A DNA stretch of 64,000 nt, taken from Mycolicibacterium hippocampi (GTDB lineage Bacteria; Actinomycetota; Actinomycetes; Mycobacteriales; Mycobacteriaceae). Positions 31,375 through 39,321 of the stretch are shown in pieces. The DNA lies in the NCBI RefSeq assembly GCF_010723735.1, contig NZ_BLLB01000002.1, forward strand, positions 5,642,001-5,706,000. The letters are read 5' to 3'. The notes below the pieces were generated by a model. That model did no database searches and was not told where the DNA came from. It worked only from the letters and a program-made list of their open reading frames with translations. Position 1 is the stretch's first letter. Each line of letters begins with the position of its first letter. The position numbers and the translations under genes are program-made.

Positions 31375-32712
31375 ATGTCCGAGTTGCCTGTTGTCGTGAT
31401 CGGCGCCGGTCCGCAGGGCCTGGCCGCCGCTGCTCATCTACTGGAACGGGGCTTGACCCCGGTGGTGCTCGAGGCCGGAAACGGTCCCGGAGCAGCGGTC
31501 GCCCACTGGTCACACGTGCGTACCTTCTCCCCGTGGCCCGAGCTGGTGGACGCCGCGGCTACCCGGCTGCTGACACCCACCGGATGGGCCGCGCCGACGT
31601 CGGGGTACCCCACCGGTGGAGAGTGGATCAGCCGCTACCTACGACCGCTGGCCGAGGCGCTCGGTGATCGCATTCGCTATCACACTCGGGTGACCGGGGT
31701 TTCGCGTCGCGGGCACGATCGCGTGCTGAGCCAGGACCGGGACAGTGCGCCCTTTGTCGTCCACGTGGTCGGCCGCAACGGGCAGGAGGCGACACTGTCC
31801 GCCCACGCAGTGGTCGACGCTTCGGGCACCTGGTCATTGCCGAATCCAGCAGGTGCCGACGGCCTTCCAGCTCTCGGCGAGAAGAAGGCCGCCTCGGCAT
31901 CGCTGGTCACCTACGCGCCGCCCACGCCCGACACGTCAGCAGCATGGCGTGACGAGCACGTCGTGATCGTGGGCAGTGGCCATTCGGCGATGACGGCGGC
32001 GATCGAGTTGGCGGAGGTGGCCCGACAGCATCCCGCCACCCGGGTGACCTGGGTGCTCCGCCGCGGGGCCGCCGGCGATGTGTTCGGCGGCGGCGAGTCC
32101 GACGCCTTACCGCAACGGGGCGCGTTGGGCGCCCGGGCCCACGTAGAGGTGGACGCCGGTCTGGTGACCATGGTCACCGGGTTCCGGACAGAGCGGATCG
32201 ACGTCGACGGGGGCCGGGTGACGGTCGTCGCTGATGACGGTCGGACGCTGCCGCCGGCTGACCACGTCGTCGTGCTGACCGGCTTCCGTCCGGATCTGTC
32301 GTTCCTGTCGGAGCTGCGTCTCGAACTCGACCCGGTGCTGCAGGCGCCGCTCAAACTGGCACCCGAGATCGACCCGAATGTGCATTCGTGCGGCAGCGTC
32401 CCTCCGCACGGCGCCGCCGAGCTCGCGCATCCGGACGAGCCGGGCCTATTCGTCGTCGGCATGAAGTCCTATGGCCGAGCGCCCACGTTCCTGGCGCTGA
32501 CCGGCTACGAGCAGGTGCGGAGCGTGGCAGCCGAACTGGCCGGAGATCACGACGACGCCCGGCGGGTCCAGTTGGTGCTGCCCGAGACCGGCGTGTGCAC
32601 CGGCGCCGGCCTGAGCGATCAGCCTGAAGCGTCGAGCCACGGCGGCAGCTGTGGGTCCACCCCCGCTGCAGACCAGGTGCCGTCGTTGGCGCTCAACACG
32701 ATTGGCACATGA
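31375..32712 (+). CDS. FAD/NAD(P)-dependent flavoprotein monooxygenase-like (ArsO-type)
   Basis: 445 residues with two Rossmann motifs: VVVIGAGPQGLAAAAHLLERG at the N-terminus (FAD) and VVIVGSGHSAMTAAIELAE near residue 200 (NAD(P)H), the layout of group B flavin monooxygenases and ArsO proteins. A C-terminal tail carries Cys residues (TGVCTG and GGSCGS) that could bind arsenic thiolates. ATG 31375 follows GAGGAG. Overlaps the MFS gene by 4 bp, so the two are a translationally coupled pair. Location inside an ars cluster indicates a role in arsenic chemistry, but the reaction is not known and organoarsenical or As(III) oxidation are guesses. Confidence 0.8.
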   Translation: MSELPVVVIGAGPQGLAAAAHLLERGLTPVVLEAGNGPGAAVAHWSHVRTFSPWPELVDAAATRLLTPTGWAAPTSGYPTGGEWISRYLRPLAEALGDRIRYHTRVTGVSRRGHDRVLSQDRDSAPFVVHVVGRNGQEATLSAHAVVDASGTWSLPNPAGADGLPALGEKKAASASLVTYAPPTPDTSAAWRDEHVVIVGSGHSAMTAAIELAEVARQHPATRVTWVLRRGAAGDVFGGGESDALPQRGALGARAHVEVDAGLVTMVTGFRTERIDVDGGRVTVVADDGRTLPPADHVVVLTGFRPDLSFLSELRLELDPVLQAPLKLAPEIDPNVHSCGSVPPHGAAELAHPDEPGLFVVGMKSYGRAPTFLALTGYEQVRSVAAELAGDHDDARRVQLVLPETGVCTGAGLSDQPEASSHGGSCGSTPAADQVPSLALNTIGT

Positions 32713-33935
32713 CGTCACTGCACAGTGAGAGCACAGCCGCCGCCCACGGCGTCGGGTTGCGTGCGGTGCTTTTCACATTGTGCATCACCGAGATCACCAG
32801 CTGGGGCGTGCTCTACTACGCGTTCGCCGTCCTGTCGCCGGATATCAGCAGCGACACCGGCTGGTCGGCTCCCGCGGTCACGGGGGCGTTTTCCGCCGGG
32901 CTGGTGACCGCGGCGCTGGCCGGCATCGCAGTGGGGCGCCGGCTGGACCGGCACGGACCCCGGGTGATCATGACGACCGGCTCGGTGATGAGTGCGGCTG
33001 CGCTGTGCGGCGTCGCGGCGGCACCGAACTATTGGTGCTTCGTGGCGGCCTGGCTTTTTGCAGGGCTGGCGATGAGCGGTGTCTTCTACGCACCGGCTTT
33101 TGCCGCGTTGACCCGCTGGTACGGCCATCGAGCGGTGGGCGCACTGACGGTCCTGACGCTGGTGGCGGGTCTGGCCAGCACCGTGTTCGCCCCACTGACC
33201 GCGCTGCTCGCCCGGGACATGGACTGGCGCACAACATATTTCATACTCGCCGCGGCGCTGGCCATCGTGACCATCCCTGCCCACGCGTTCGGCTTGCGCC
33301 GCAGCTGGCCGTCGGTTGAATCACTACATCCGGTCGAATCGCCCACGACAACGGCCCGCAGCCGGCCGTTCGTCGCCCTGACCGTCGCTTACGCGGTAGC
33401 GGCGTGTGCGTCCTACGCCGTGATCGTCAACCTGGTACCCCTGATGAACCAGCGCGGTATCAGCACCGAAGCAGCTGCGCTCGCCCTCGGGCTGGGGGGC
33501 GCCGGCCAGGTGCTGGGTCGGCTCGGATACCGCACGATGGTCCGACGGATCGCGGTCGTGCCGCGAACCGTCCTGGTGATGGCGGCGGTGGCGGTCACCA
33601 CGGTGTTGATCGGCGTTTTCACCTCACTGACGGTTCTGGTAGCAGTGACCGTAGCCGCCGGGATGGCGCGCGGTGTGATGACCCTCCTGCAGGCCACTGC
33701 GGTCACTGAGCGTTGGGGCCCAACACATTACGGCCATCTCAGCGGCATCCTGTCCGCACCGGTCATGCTCACCACCGCCCTGGGACCTTTCATCGGTGCC
33801 GGTCTGGCCGGCCTGCTCGGCGGCTACGCCGCGATGTTCGTGGTGCTCGGCGCACTTGCAGCCGTCGCGGCGTTGCTGGCAGCGGGCAGTGGCGTGAGCC
33901 GACGGCGGATCAGTGTGCGCGCGGCACGTACATGA
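32709..33935 (+). CDS. MFS transporter associated with the ars cluster
   Basis: 408 residues, 12 predicted helices, with the loop GRRLDRHGPRVIM matching MFS motif A. Coupled (4-bp overlap) to the upstream flavoprotein, suggesting export of the compound that the flavoprotein makes. Known ars-linked MFS proteins include ArsJ and ArsK; membership in either was not established. The 3-prime end overlaps the convergent YnfA gene by 26 bp. Confidence 0.82.
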   Translation: MTSLHSESTAAAHGVGLRAVLFTLCITEITSWGVLYYAFAVLSPDISSDTGWSAPAVTGAFSAGLVTAALAGIAVGRRLDRHGPRVIMTTGSVMSAAALCGVAAAPNYWCFVAAWLFAGLAMSGVFYAPAFAALTRWYGHRAVGALTVLTLVAGLASTVFAPLTALLARDMDWRTTYFILAAALAIVTIPAHAFGLRRSWPSVESLHPVESPTTTARSRPFVALTVAYAVAACASYAVIVNLVPLMNQRGISTEAAALALGLGGAGQVLGRLGYRTMVRRIAVVPRTVLVMAAVAVTTVLIGVFTSLTVLVAVTVAAGMARGVMTLLQATAVTERWGPTHYGHLSGILSAPVMLTTALGPFIGAGLAGLLGGYAAMFVVLGALAAVAALLAAGSGVSRRRISVRAART

Positions 33936-34242
33936 TCACTGCCACCCCCAACAGGCAGATCGCCGCGCCCACCACGTCCCACCGGTCCGGTCGAAACCCA
34001 TCAAGCGCCATGCCCCACAGCAAGGAGCCCGCGACGAACACTCCGCCATAGGCGGCGAGGATCCGGCCGAAGTGAGCGTCCGGCTGCAGCGTCGCGACAA
34101 AGCCGTACGCCCCCAGGGCCAGAACCCCGAAGCCGATCCACATCCAGCCCCGGTGTTCCCGTACCCCCTGCCAGACCAGCCAGGCGCCGCCGATCTCCAA
34201 GACCGCCGCCACCACGAACAATGCGATCGACCTGGCAATCAT
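33910..34242 (-). CDS. YnfA/UPF0060 family small membrane protein
   Basis: 110 residues, four predicted helices, starting MIARSIALFVVAAVLEIGGAW. The signature GGAWLVWQGVREHRGWMW and LLWGMALDGFRPDRWD are typical of UPF0060, relatives of small multidrug resistance proteins. In M. tuberculosis Rv2639c of this family also neighbours arsR and arsC genes (from memory), so an accessory role in metalloid resistance is possible. Divergent from the second ars operon. Confidence 0.85.
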   Translation of the reverse strand: MIARSIALFVVAAVLEIGGAWLVWQGVREHRGWMWIGFGVLALGAYGFVATLQPDAHFGRILAAYGGVFVAGSLLWGMALDGFRPDRWDVVGAAICLLGVAVIMYVPRAH

Positions 34243-34328
34243 CAGAGCGATCCCCCATCTATGTCCAGCATCGTCACAGTTTGACGCCAAACCTGTCGAT
34301 CAGCCGGACCGACCGCGTTGCCGCCAGC

Positions 34329-34360
34329 TTCGACATCTGTCAATATAGATGGATGTCGAA
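34329..34360. promoter_or_regulatory. Operator/promoter of the arsR-acr3-arsC-arsD-arsA operon
   Basis: TTCGACATC (34329-34337) and its perfect complement GATGTCGAA (34352-34360) flank a 14-bp spacer containing TGTCAATATAGATG. The right arm covers the arsR ATG (34353). A -10-like TATAGAT lies a few bases before the ATG and no Shine-Dalgarno is present, so a leaderless mRNA repressed at its start is likely. Confidence 0.6.
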
Positions 34361-34727
34361 TCCGGTGGAGTTGCTGCCTGCGGCTGACTGGGCTGCGCTC
34401 GACGAAGCCACCTGCGTTTCCCTGTCTCAGATGTTCAAGGCGATCGGCGACCCCGTGCGACTGCGGCTGCTGAGCCTGATCGCGAGCCATTCCGGTGGGG
34501 AAGCCTGCGTCTGCGACATCTCCGGCCCGTTCGACCTGTCCCAGCCGACGATCTCCCATCACCTCAAGGTGCTTCGTTCGGCGGGCATCCTGGACAGCGA
34601 GCGACGAGGCTCGTGGGTCTACTACCGAATCGTTCCCTCCGCGCTGCAGAGGCTTTCAGCTGTCCTGCAGACCGAGGGCGGAGCCGCCATGCCATCTGAC
34701 ATCTGCACCGAGGAGACGGCGCGATGA
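34353..34727 (+). CDS. arsR: ArsR family As(III)-responsive repressor
   Basis: 124 residues. Winged-helix domain with CVCDISGPFDLSQPTISHHL, the classic arsenite-binding and DNA-recognition stretch. First gene of a five-gene operon and overlaps acr3 by 4 bp (ATGA). The longer frame upstream is rejected because it would span the operator. Likely autoregulatory. Confidence 0.92.
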   Translation: MSNPVELLPAADWAALDEATCVSLSQMFKAIGDPVRLRLLSLIASHSGGEACVCDISGPFDLSQPTISHHLKVLRSAGILDSERRGSWVYYRIVPSALQRLSAVLQTEGGAAMPSDICTEETAR

Positions 34728-35815
34728 GCGCACCCACCGATACCCACAACCCCGTCGTTGCCAAGCTGTCCACCCTGGATCGACTGCTGCCGCTGTGGAT
34801 CGGCGTCGCCATGGTCGCAGGTCTGCTACTCGGCCGGATGATCCCCGGCCTGGGTAACGCACTGAGCGTGGTCGAACTCGACGGGATTTCCCTGCCCATC
34901 GCCATCGGGCTGCTCGTCATGATGTACCCGGTGCTTGCCAAGGTTCGCTACGACCGGCTCGACACGGTCACCGGGGATCGCAAACTGCTGGCGGCGTCGC
35001 TGGTGCTGAATTGGATTCTCGGCCCGGCACTGATGTTCGCCCTGGCGTGGCTGATGCTTCCGGACCTGCCGGAGTACCGCACCGGCCTGATCATCGTCGG
35101 GCTCGCCCGGTGTATCGCGATGGTCATCATCTGGAACGATCTCGCCTGTGGCGACCGAGAGGCCGCCGCGGTACTCGTCGCGATCAACTCGGTGTTCCAG
35201 GTGTTCATGTTCGCCGTCCTCGGCTGGTTCTATCTTTCGGTGCTGCCGGGGTGGCTCGGTCTGGAGCAGACCACGATCGACACCTCGGTCTGGCAGATCG
35301 CCAAGTCGGTCCTCATCTTCCTCGGCATACCGCTGCTCGCCGGCTATCTGACCCGCCGGTTCGGTGAGAAAACCAAGGGCCGCGAGTGGTACGAGTCTCG
35401 ATTCCTTCCCAAGATCGGCCCGTGGGCGCTCTACGGCCTGCTGTTCACCATCGTCATCCTCTTTGCGCTGCAGGGCGACCAGATCATCTCCAACCCATGG
35501 GATGTCGCGCGCATCGCGCTGCCGCTGCTGGCCTACTTCGCGATCATGTGGGGCGGCGGATATCTCCTCGGCGCCGCTATCGGCCTGGGCTACGAGCGCA
35601 CCACCACACTGGCGTTCACCGCCGCAGGCAACAACTTCGAGTTGGCGATCGCTGTGGCCATTGCCACCTACGGCGTCACCTCCGGACAGGCACTGGCCGG
35701 GGTTGTCGGTCCACTCATCGAAGTTCCCGTCCTGGTTGCCCTGGTGTACGTCTCGCTGGCCCTGCGCGGACGATTCGCCCACCAGACTCCCGCCGCAGTC
35801 GAGGAGAGGCAGTGA
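34724..35815 (+). CDS. acr3: Arsenite efflux transporter Acr3
   Basis: 363 residues with about ten predicted helices, of the BART-superfamily Acr3 type rather than E. coli ArsB. The essential Cys is in GLARCIAMVIIWNDLACG, and the conserved Glu is in GNNFELAIAVAI. Exports As(III) from the cytoplasm. Its stop codon overlaps the GTG of the following arsC (GTGA); in M. tuberculosis Rv2643 the two functions are fused in one protein (from memory). ArsD and ArsA downstream could couple it to ATP. Confidence 0.93.
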   Translation: MSAPTDTHNPVVAKLSTLDRLLPLWIGVAMVAGLLLGRMIPGLGNALSVVELDGISLPIAIGLLVMMYPVLAKVRYDRLDTVTGDRKLLAASLVLNWILGPALMFALAWLMLPDLPEYRTGLIIVGLARCIAMVIIWNDLACGDREAAAVLVAINSVFQVFMFAVLGWFYLSVLPGWLGLEQTTIDTSVWQIAKSVLIFLGIPLLAGYLTRRFGEKTKGREWYESRFLPKIGPWALYGLLFTIVILFALQGDQIISNPWDVARIALPLLAYFAIMWGGGYLLGAAIGLGYERTTTLAFTAAGNNFELAIAVAIATYGVTSGQALAGVVGPLIEVPVLVALVYVSLALRGRFAHQTPAAVEERQ

Positions 35816-36255
35816 CTCACAAGCCGGCCGTGCTGTTCGTCTGCGCGAAGAACGCCGGCAAGTCCCAGATGGCGGCCGGGCTGATGCGCCAGGTCGCCGG
35901 CGACGCGGTCGAGGTGCACTCTGCGGGCACCAAACCGGGAACGGCCGTCAACCCGCTGTCGGCGGCAAGCCTGATCGAGGTCGGGGTGGACATCAGCGGC
36001 GAAACACCGAAAGCGGTGGATCCGAAGGTCGTTCAATATGTGGACGTGGTGGTGATCCTGGGACGGGAGGCCCAACTGGAGCCGGTTGCCGGCACCGAAC
36101 TCCAGAACTGGGACACCGACGAACCCAGTGAGCGCGGCATCGACGGCATCGAACGGATGCGTCTGGTGCGCGACGACATCGCTGTTCGAGTCCGCCGGCT
36201 TGCCGAGCAACTCCGCACCGCACCTCCGAAACAACCCGAGAAAGCCGTCCGATGA
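35812..36255 (+). CDS. arsC: Arsenate reductase, arsenate-mycothiol transferase type
   Basis: 147 residues starting GTG 35812. The loop FVCAKNAGKSQM (nucleophile Cys11) has Lys17 where classic CX5R reductases have Arg, exactly as in Corynebacterium ArsC1/ArsC2, which form arsenate-mycothiol adducts resolved by mycoredoxin. VHSAGTKPGTAVN and LGREAQLEP are further matches to that subfamily. Only Cys11 is present, so no internal relay disulfide is possible, consistent with use of an external thiol. Mycothiol synthase mshD lies 2.2 kb downstream. Coupled to acr3 and arsD. Confidence 0.9.
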   Translation: MTHKPAVLFVCAKNAGKSQMAAGLMRQVAGDAVEVHSAGTKPGTAVNPLSAASLIEVGVDISGETPKAVDPKVVQYVDVVVILGREAQLEPVAGTELQNWDTDEPSERGIDGIERMRLVRDDIAVRVRRLAEQLRTAPPKQPEKAVR

Positions 36256-36653
36256 GCAAAGTCGAAGTGTTCGAACCAGCATTGTGTTGTGCGACCGGCG
36301 TCTGCGGCGAGGATGTGGACCAGCAGTTGGTGATCTTCTCGGCGGATCTGGATTTCGTCTCCAGCCGCGGCGGCGACATCACCCGCTACAACCTCGCCAG
36401 CGAGCCCAGCTCTTTTGCCGAGAACGAGACGGTCAGGGCGTTCCTTCAGGTCGCCGGCTCCAGCGGGCTGCCGTTGACCTTGGTCGACGGCATCACCGCG
36501 ATGACGGGCCGCTACCCCGACCGGAACCAGCTCGCCACCTGGGCCGGCGTCGAGTCGGCGACGGGGACGAATCTGCTCGAGACCGGCGGACCCGCAACTG
36601 AGGGCGACAGCTGCTGCGGCGGCAACGATTCCAACGCCTCCGGGTGCTGTTAG
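36252..36653 (+). CDS. arsD: ArsD arsenite metallochaperone
   Basis: 133 residues, ArsD family. The arsenite-binding thiols are at the canonical positions Cys12, Cys13 and Cys18 (ALCCATGVC). A further two vicinal Cys pairs are at the C-terminal end (SCCGG and GCC), as in E. coli R773 ArsD. Transfers As(III) to ArsA. Overlaps arsC by 4 bp and is directly followed by arsA. Confidence 0.93.
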   Translation: MSKVEVFEPALCCATGVCGEDVDQQLVIFSADLDFVSSRGGDITRYNLASEPSSFAENETVRAFLQVAGSSGLPLTLVDGITAMTGRYPDRNQLATWAGVESATGTNLLETGGPATEGDSCCGGNDSNASGCC

Positions 36654-36658
36654 AACCC

Positions 36659-38431
36659 GTGAAGTTCCTGGAAGCACCACCACGATTCCTGTTCTTCACC
36701 GGCAAGGGCGGGGTGGGCAAGACCTCCATCGCGTGCGCCACGGCCATTCACCTGGCACGCCAACACAAGCGGGTTCTGTTGGTCAGCACCGATCCCGCGT
36801 CCAATGTCGGCCAGGTCTTCGGGCTCGAGATCGGTGACACCATCACCGCGATCCCCGCCGTCGAAGGATTATCCGCTCTGGAGATCGACCCCGACCAGGC
36901 GGCCGAGGCCTACCGGGAACGCATCATCGGCCCGGTGCGCGGCATGCTGCCCGACGAAGAGCTGAGGTCGATCACCGAACAGCTCTCCGGCTCGTGCACC
37001 ACCGAGATCGCCTCCTTCAACGAGTTCACCGAGCTACTCACCGATTCCGATGGGCTCGTGGCCCAGTTCGATCATGTGTTGTTCGACACCGCGCCGACAG
37101 GGCACACGATCCGGTTGCTGCAGTTGCCCGGATCCTGGACCGACTTCCTCGCCAAAGGCAAGGGCGATGCGTCGTGCCTGGGACCGCTCTCAGGGCTCGA
37201 CAAGCAGCGTGACCTTTACGCGGGCGCGGTCGCGGCGTTGGCCGATCCGCAGCGCACCCGGCTTGTGTTGGTGGCGCGTGCCCAGCGCTCGACACTCGAC
37301 GAAATCGCCCGCACTCAACAGGAACTCACCACGATCGGCCTCACCAACCAATACGTCGTGATCAACGGTGTCCTGCCAGCCGCCGCCGGACAGCGCGACC
37401 CGCTGGCGGCGGCGATCCACCAGCGCGAACAACAAGCCATCGCAGCCCTACCGGAGGAGCTACGCGCGCTACCACTCGATCAGGTCGATCTCAAGGCCAC
37501 CAACATCGTCGGACTTCCGGCGCTCGCGTCGCTGTTCACCCCGGACGCGCGCACGGCTGGCAGTGACGAGCATCCGGCCCCTGACGTGATGGACGCCCCT
37601 TTGGCGGCCCTGGTCGACGAACTCGCCAAGAACCACAACGGACTGATCCTGTGCATGGGCAAAGGCGGAGTGGGCAAGACCACCATCGCAGCTGCCATCG
37701 CCGTCGCCCTGGCCGACCGCGGCCACCCGGTGCACCTGACCACCACCGACCCCGCCGGACACCTCACCGACATGCTGCACGGCTCGATGGAGAACCTGCA
37801 CGTTTCGAGCATCGACCCGGCCGAGGCCACCCGCGCATACCGCGACCATGTGCTCGCCACCAAGGGAGCCGCACTCGACGCCCAGGGTCGGTTGATGCTC
37901 GAAGAAGACCTGCGCTCGCCGTGCACCGAGGAAGTCGCTGTCTTCCAAGCATTCTCGCGGGTGATCGGCGAATCGAGGAACAAATTTGTTGTTGTCGACA
38001 CCGCGCCGACGGGACACACCCTGCTACTGCTCGATGCCACCGGCTCCTATCATCGCGAGGTTGCTCGGCAACTCGGTAGTCGCCACTTCACCACGCCGCT
38101 GATGCGGTTGCAGGATCCGGACCGCACCAAGGTCGTCATCGTCACGCTGGCCGAAACCACACCGGTTCTCGAAGCCGTTGGGCTCCAAGAAGAACTCGAA
38201 CGCGCCCACATCCACCCGTGGGCGTGGGTGGTCAACAACTCGCTCGCAGCCGCTCACCCGACGTCGCCGCTGCTGTGTCGGCGAGCCGTCGCCGAACTGC
38301 CGGAGATCGACAAGGTGAGATCCGAGCACGCAGTTCGGTTTGCCGTGGTGCCGCTGTTGGCGAGCGAACCCGTCGGAATCCCCGCCCTCGAGGCGCTCAC
38401 GGGGTCGCGGACCGCGGCGACGGCAACCTAG
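36659..38431 (+). CDS. arsA: ArsA arsenite-stimulated ATPase
   Basis: 590 residues, two homologous halves each with a deviant Walker A GKGGVGKT (first near residue 15, second near 334) and a DTAPTGHT signature. The three cysteines of the R773 metalloid site are represented by SGSCTTE, ASCLGPL and RSPCTEE. Drives arsenite export through the membrane partner, here Acr3. GTG 36659 (VKFLEAPP) is preferred since E. coli ArsA begins MQFL; GTG 36644, overlapping arsD, is the alternative. Ends with a 4-bp convergent overlap with mshD. Confidence 0.95.
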   Translation: MKFLEAPPRFLFFTGKGGVGKTSIACATAIHLARQHKRVLLVSTDPASNVGQVFGLEIGDTITAIPAVEGLSALEIDPDQAAEAYRERIIGPVRGMLPDEELRSITEQLSGSCTTEIASFNEFTELLTDSDGLVAQFDHVLFDTAPTGHTIRLLQLPGSWTDFLAKGKGDASCLGPLSGLDKQRDLYAGAVAALADPQRTRLVLVARAQRSTLDEIARTQQELTTIGLTNQYVVINGVLPAAAGQRDPLAAAIHQREQQAIAALPEELRALPLDQVDLKATNIVGLPALASLFTPDARTAGSDEHPAPDVMDAPLAALVDELAKNHNGLILCMGKGGVGKTTIAAAIAVALADRGHPVHLTTTDPAGHLTDMLHGSMENLHVSSIDPAEATRAYRDHVLATKGAALDAQGRLMLEEDLRSPCTEEVAVFQAFSRVIGESRNKFVVVDTAPTGHTLLLLDATGSYHREVARQLGSRHFTTPLMRLQDPDRTKVVIVTLAETTPVLEAVGLQEELERAHIHPWAWVVNNSLAAAHPTSPLLCRRAVAELPEIDKVRSEHAVRFAVVPLLASEPVGIPALEALTGSRTAATAT

Positions 38432-39321
38432 GCGCCTGCATCCGGGCGGGCGTAGGCGGTGTCGGTGCTGTAGACGGTGAACCCGAGCCGTTCGTAGGTG
38501 CGCACCGCCGCGGTGTTGTCCGACTCCACGTAGAGCATCACGGTGGGCTCGCCCGCATCGGCGAGCCGCCGCGCCAGGTGTGCCATTCCGATGACCGTGA
38601 GGGTTCGCCCCAGACCCATCCCCTGGGCTGCCGGGTCGACACCGACGACGTAGACCTCGCCGACACCGGGCTTGTCGAGATGCTCCTTGGTCCAGTGGAA
38701 CCCCAGCAGTCGCTCGCCGGTGTGATCGAAGGCCAGGAACAGCCCGTCGGGGTCGAACCACGGCTCCCCCCGTCGCTCGGCGATCTGGGCGTCGGTCCAG
38801 CCGCCCTGCTCGGGATGCCACGCGAAGGCCGCGTTGTTGACCCGCAGCAGCTCGGCGTCGTCGGCCGGGCCGGCATACGAACGGACCTGCACCCCGTCGG
38901 GGGTGCCGGCGTCGGGGACGTCACGCAGCGGGCGCCGCATCTGCAGCAACCGGCGGACCGGGGTCAATCCGAGCGAGGCCGCCGTCGCTTCCGCGGCGGT
39001 CAGCGTGCCGTGTGCCCAGAACCGGCCGCGCCCCTTTGTCCGATCCAGCGCGGCGCGGATCAGCGCCGTCCCGGTTCCCTGCCTGCGGGCCCGCGGAGCC
39101 ACCACCAACTCAGCCATCTCCGGCGCCAGGTTCAGATAACCGGTGAGTTCGCCCGCTTCGTCGACCGCGACCAGATGCGGTGTGCGATCGTGGCCCAGCT
39201 CGCGCAGGACCTGTTCACCGACCGGGGATACTGCATCAAATTCCGTTGCTGCCGCGATGATTTCATGCACTGCCTGTTGATCGGCGGCGGACAGCTGCGG
39301 GCGCCAGTCGGTCCGGCTCAC
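38428..39321 (-). CDS. mshD: Mycothiol synthase MshD
   Basis: 297 residues with two GNAT acetyltransferase domains; acetyl-CoA-binding signatures are VVAPRARRQGTGTALI (domain 1) and VDPAAQGMGLGRTL (domain 2). Catalyses the final acetylation giving mycothiol, the main low-molecular-weight thiol of mycobacteria. Start ATG overlaps the glnR stop by 4 bp, as in Rv0819/Rv0818. Convergent with arsA. Mycothiol is the likely co-substrate of the arsC at 35812. Confidence 0.95.
   Translation of the reverse strand: MSRTDWRPQLSAADQQAVHEIIAAATEFDAVSPVGEQVLRELGHDRTPHLVAVDEAGELTGYLNLAPEMAELVVAPRARRQGTGTALIRAALDRTKGRGRFWAHGTLTAAEATAASLGLTPVRRLLQMRRPLRDVPDAGTPDGVQVRSYAGPADDAELLRVNNAAFAWHPEQGGWTDAQIAERRGEPWFDPDGLFLAFDHTGERLLGFHWTKEHLDKPGVGEVYVVGVDPAAQGMGLGRTLTVIGMAHLARRLADAGEPTVMLYVESDNTAAVRTYERLGFTVYSTDTAYARPDAGA

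Noticed and set aside
32709..33935. MFS gene as ArsK or ArsJ
   Set aside because: Location alone supports an arsenic link; no subfamily signature could be confirmed, so a general MFS call is used.
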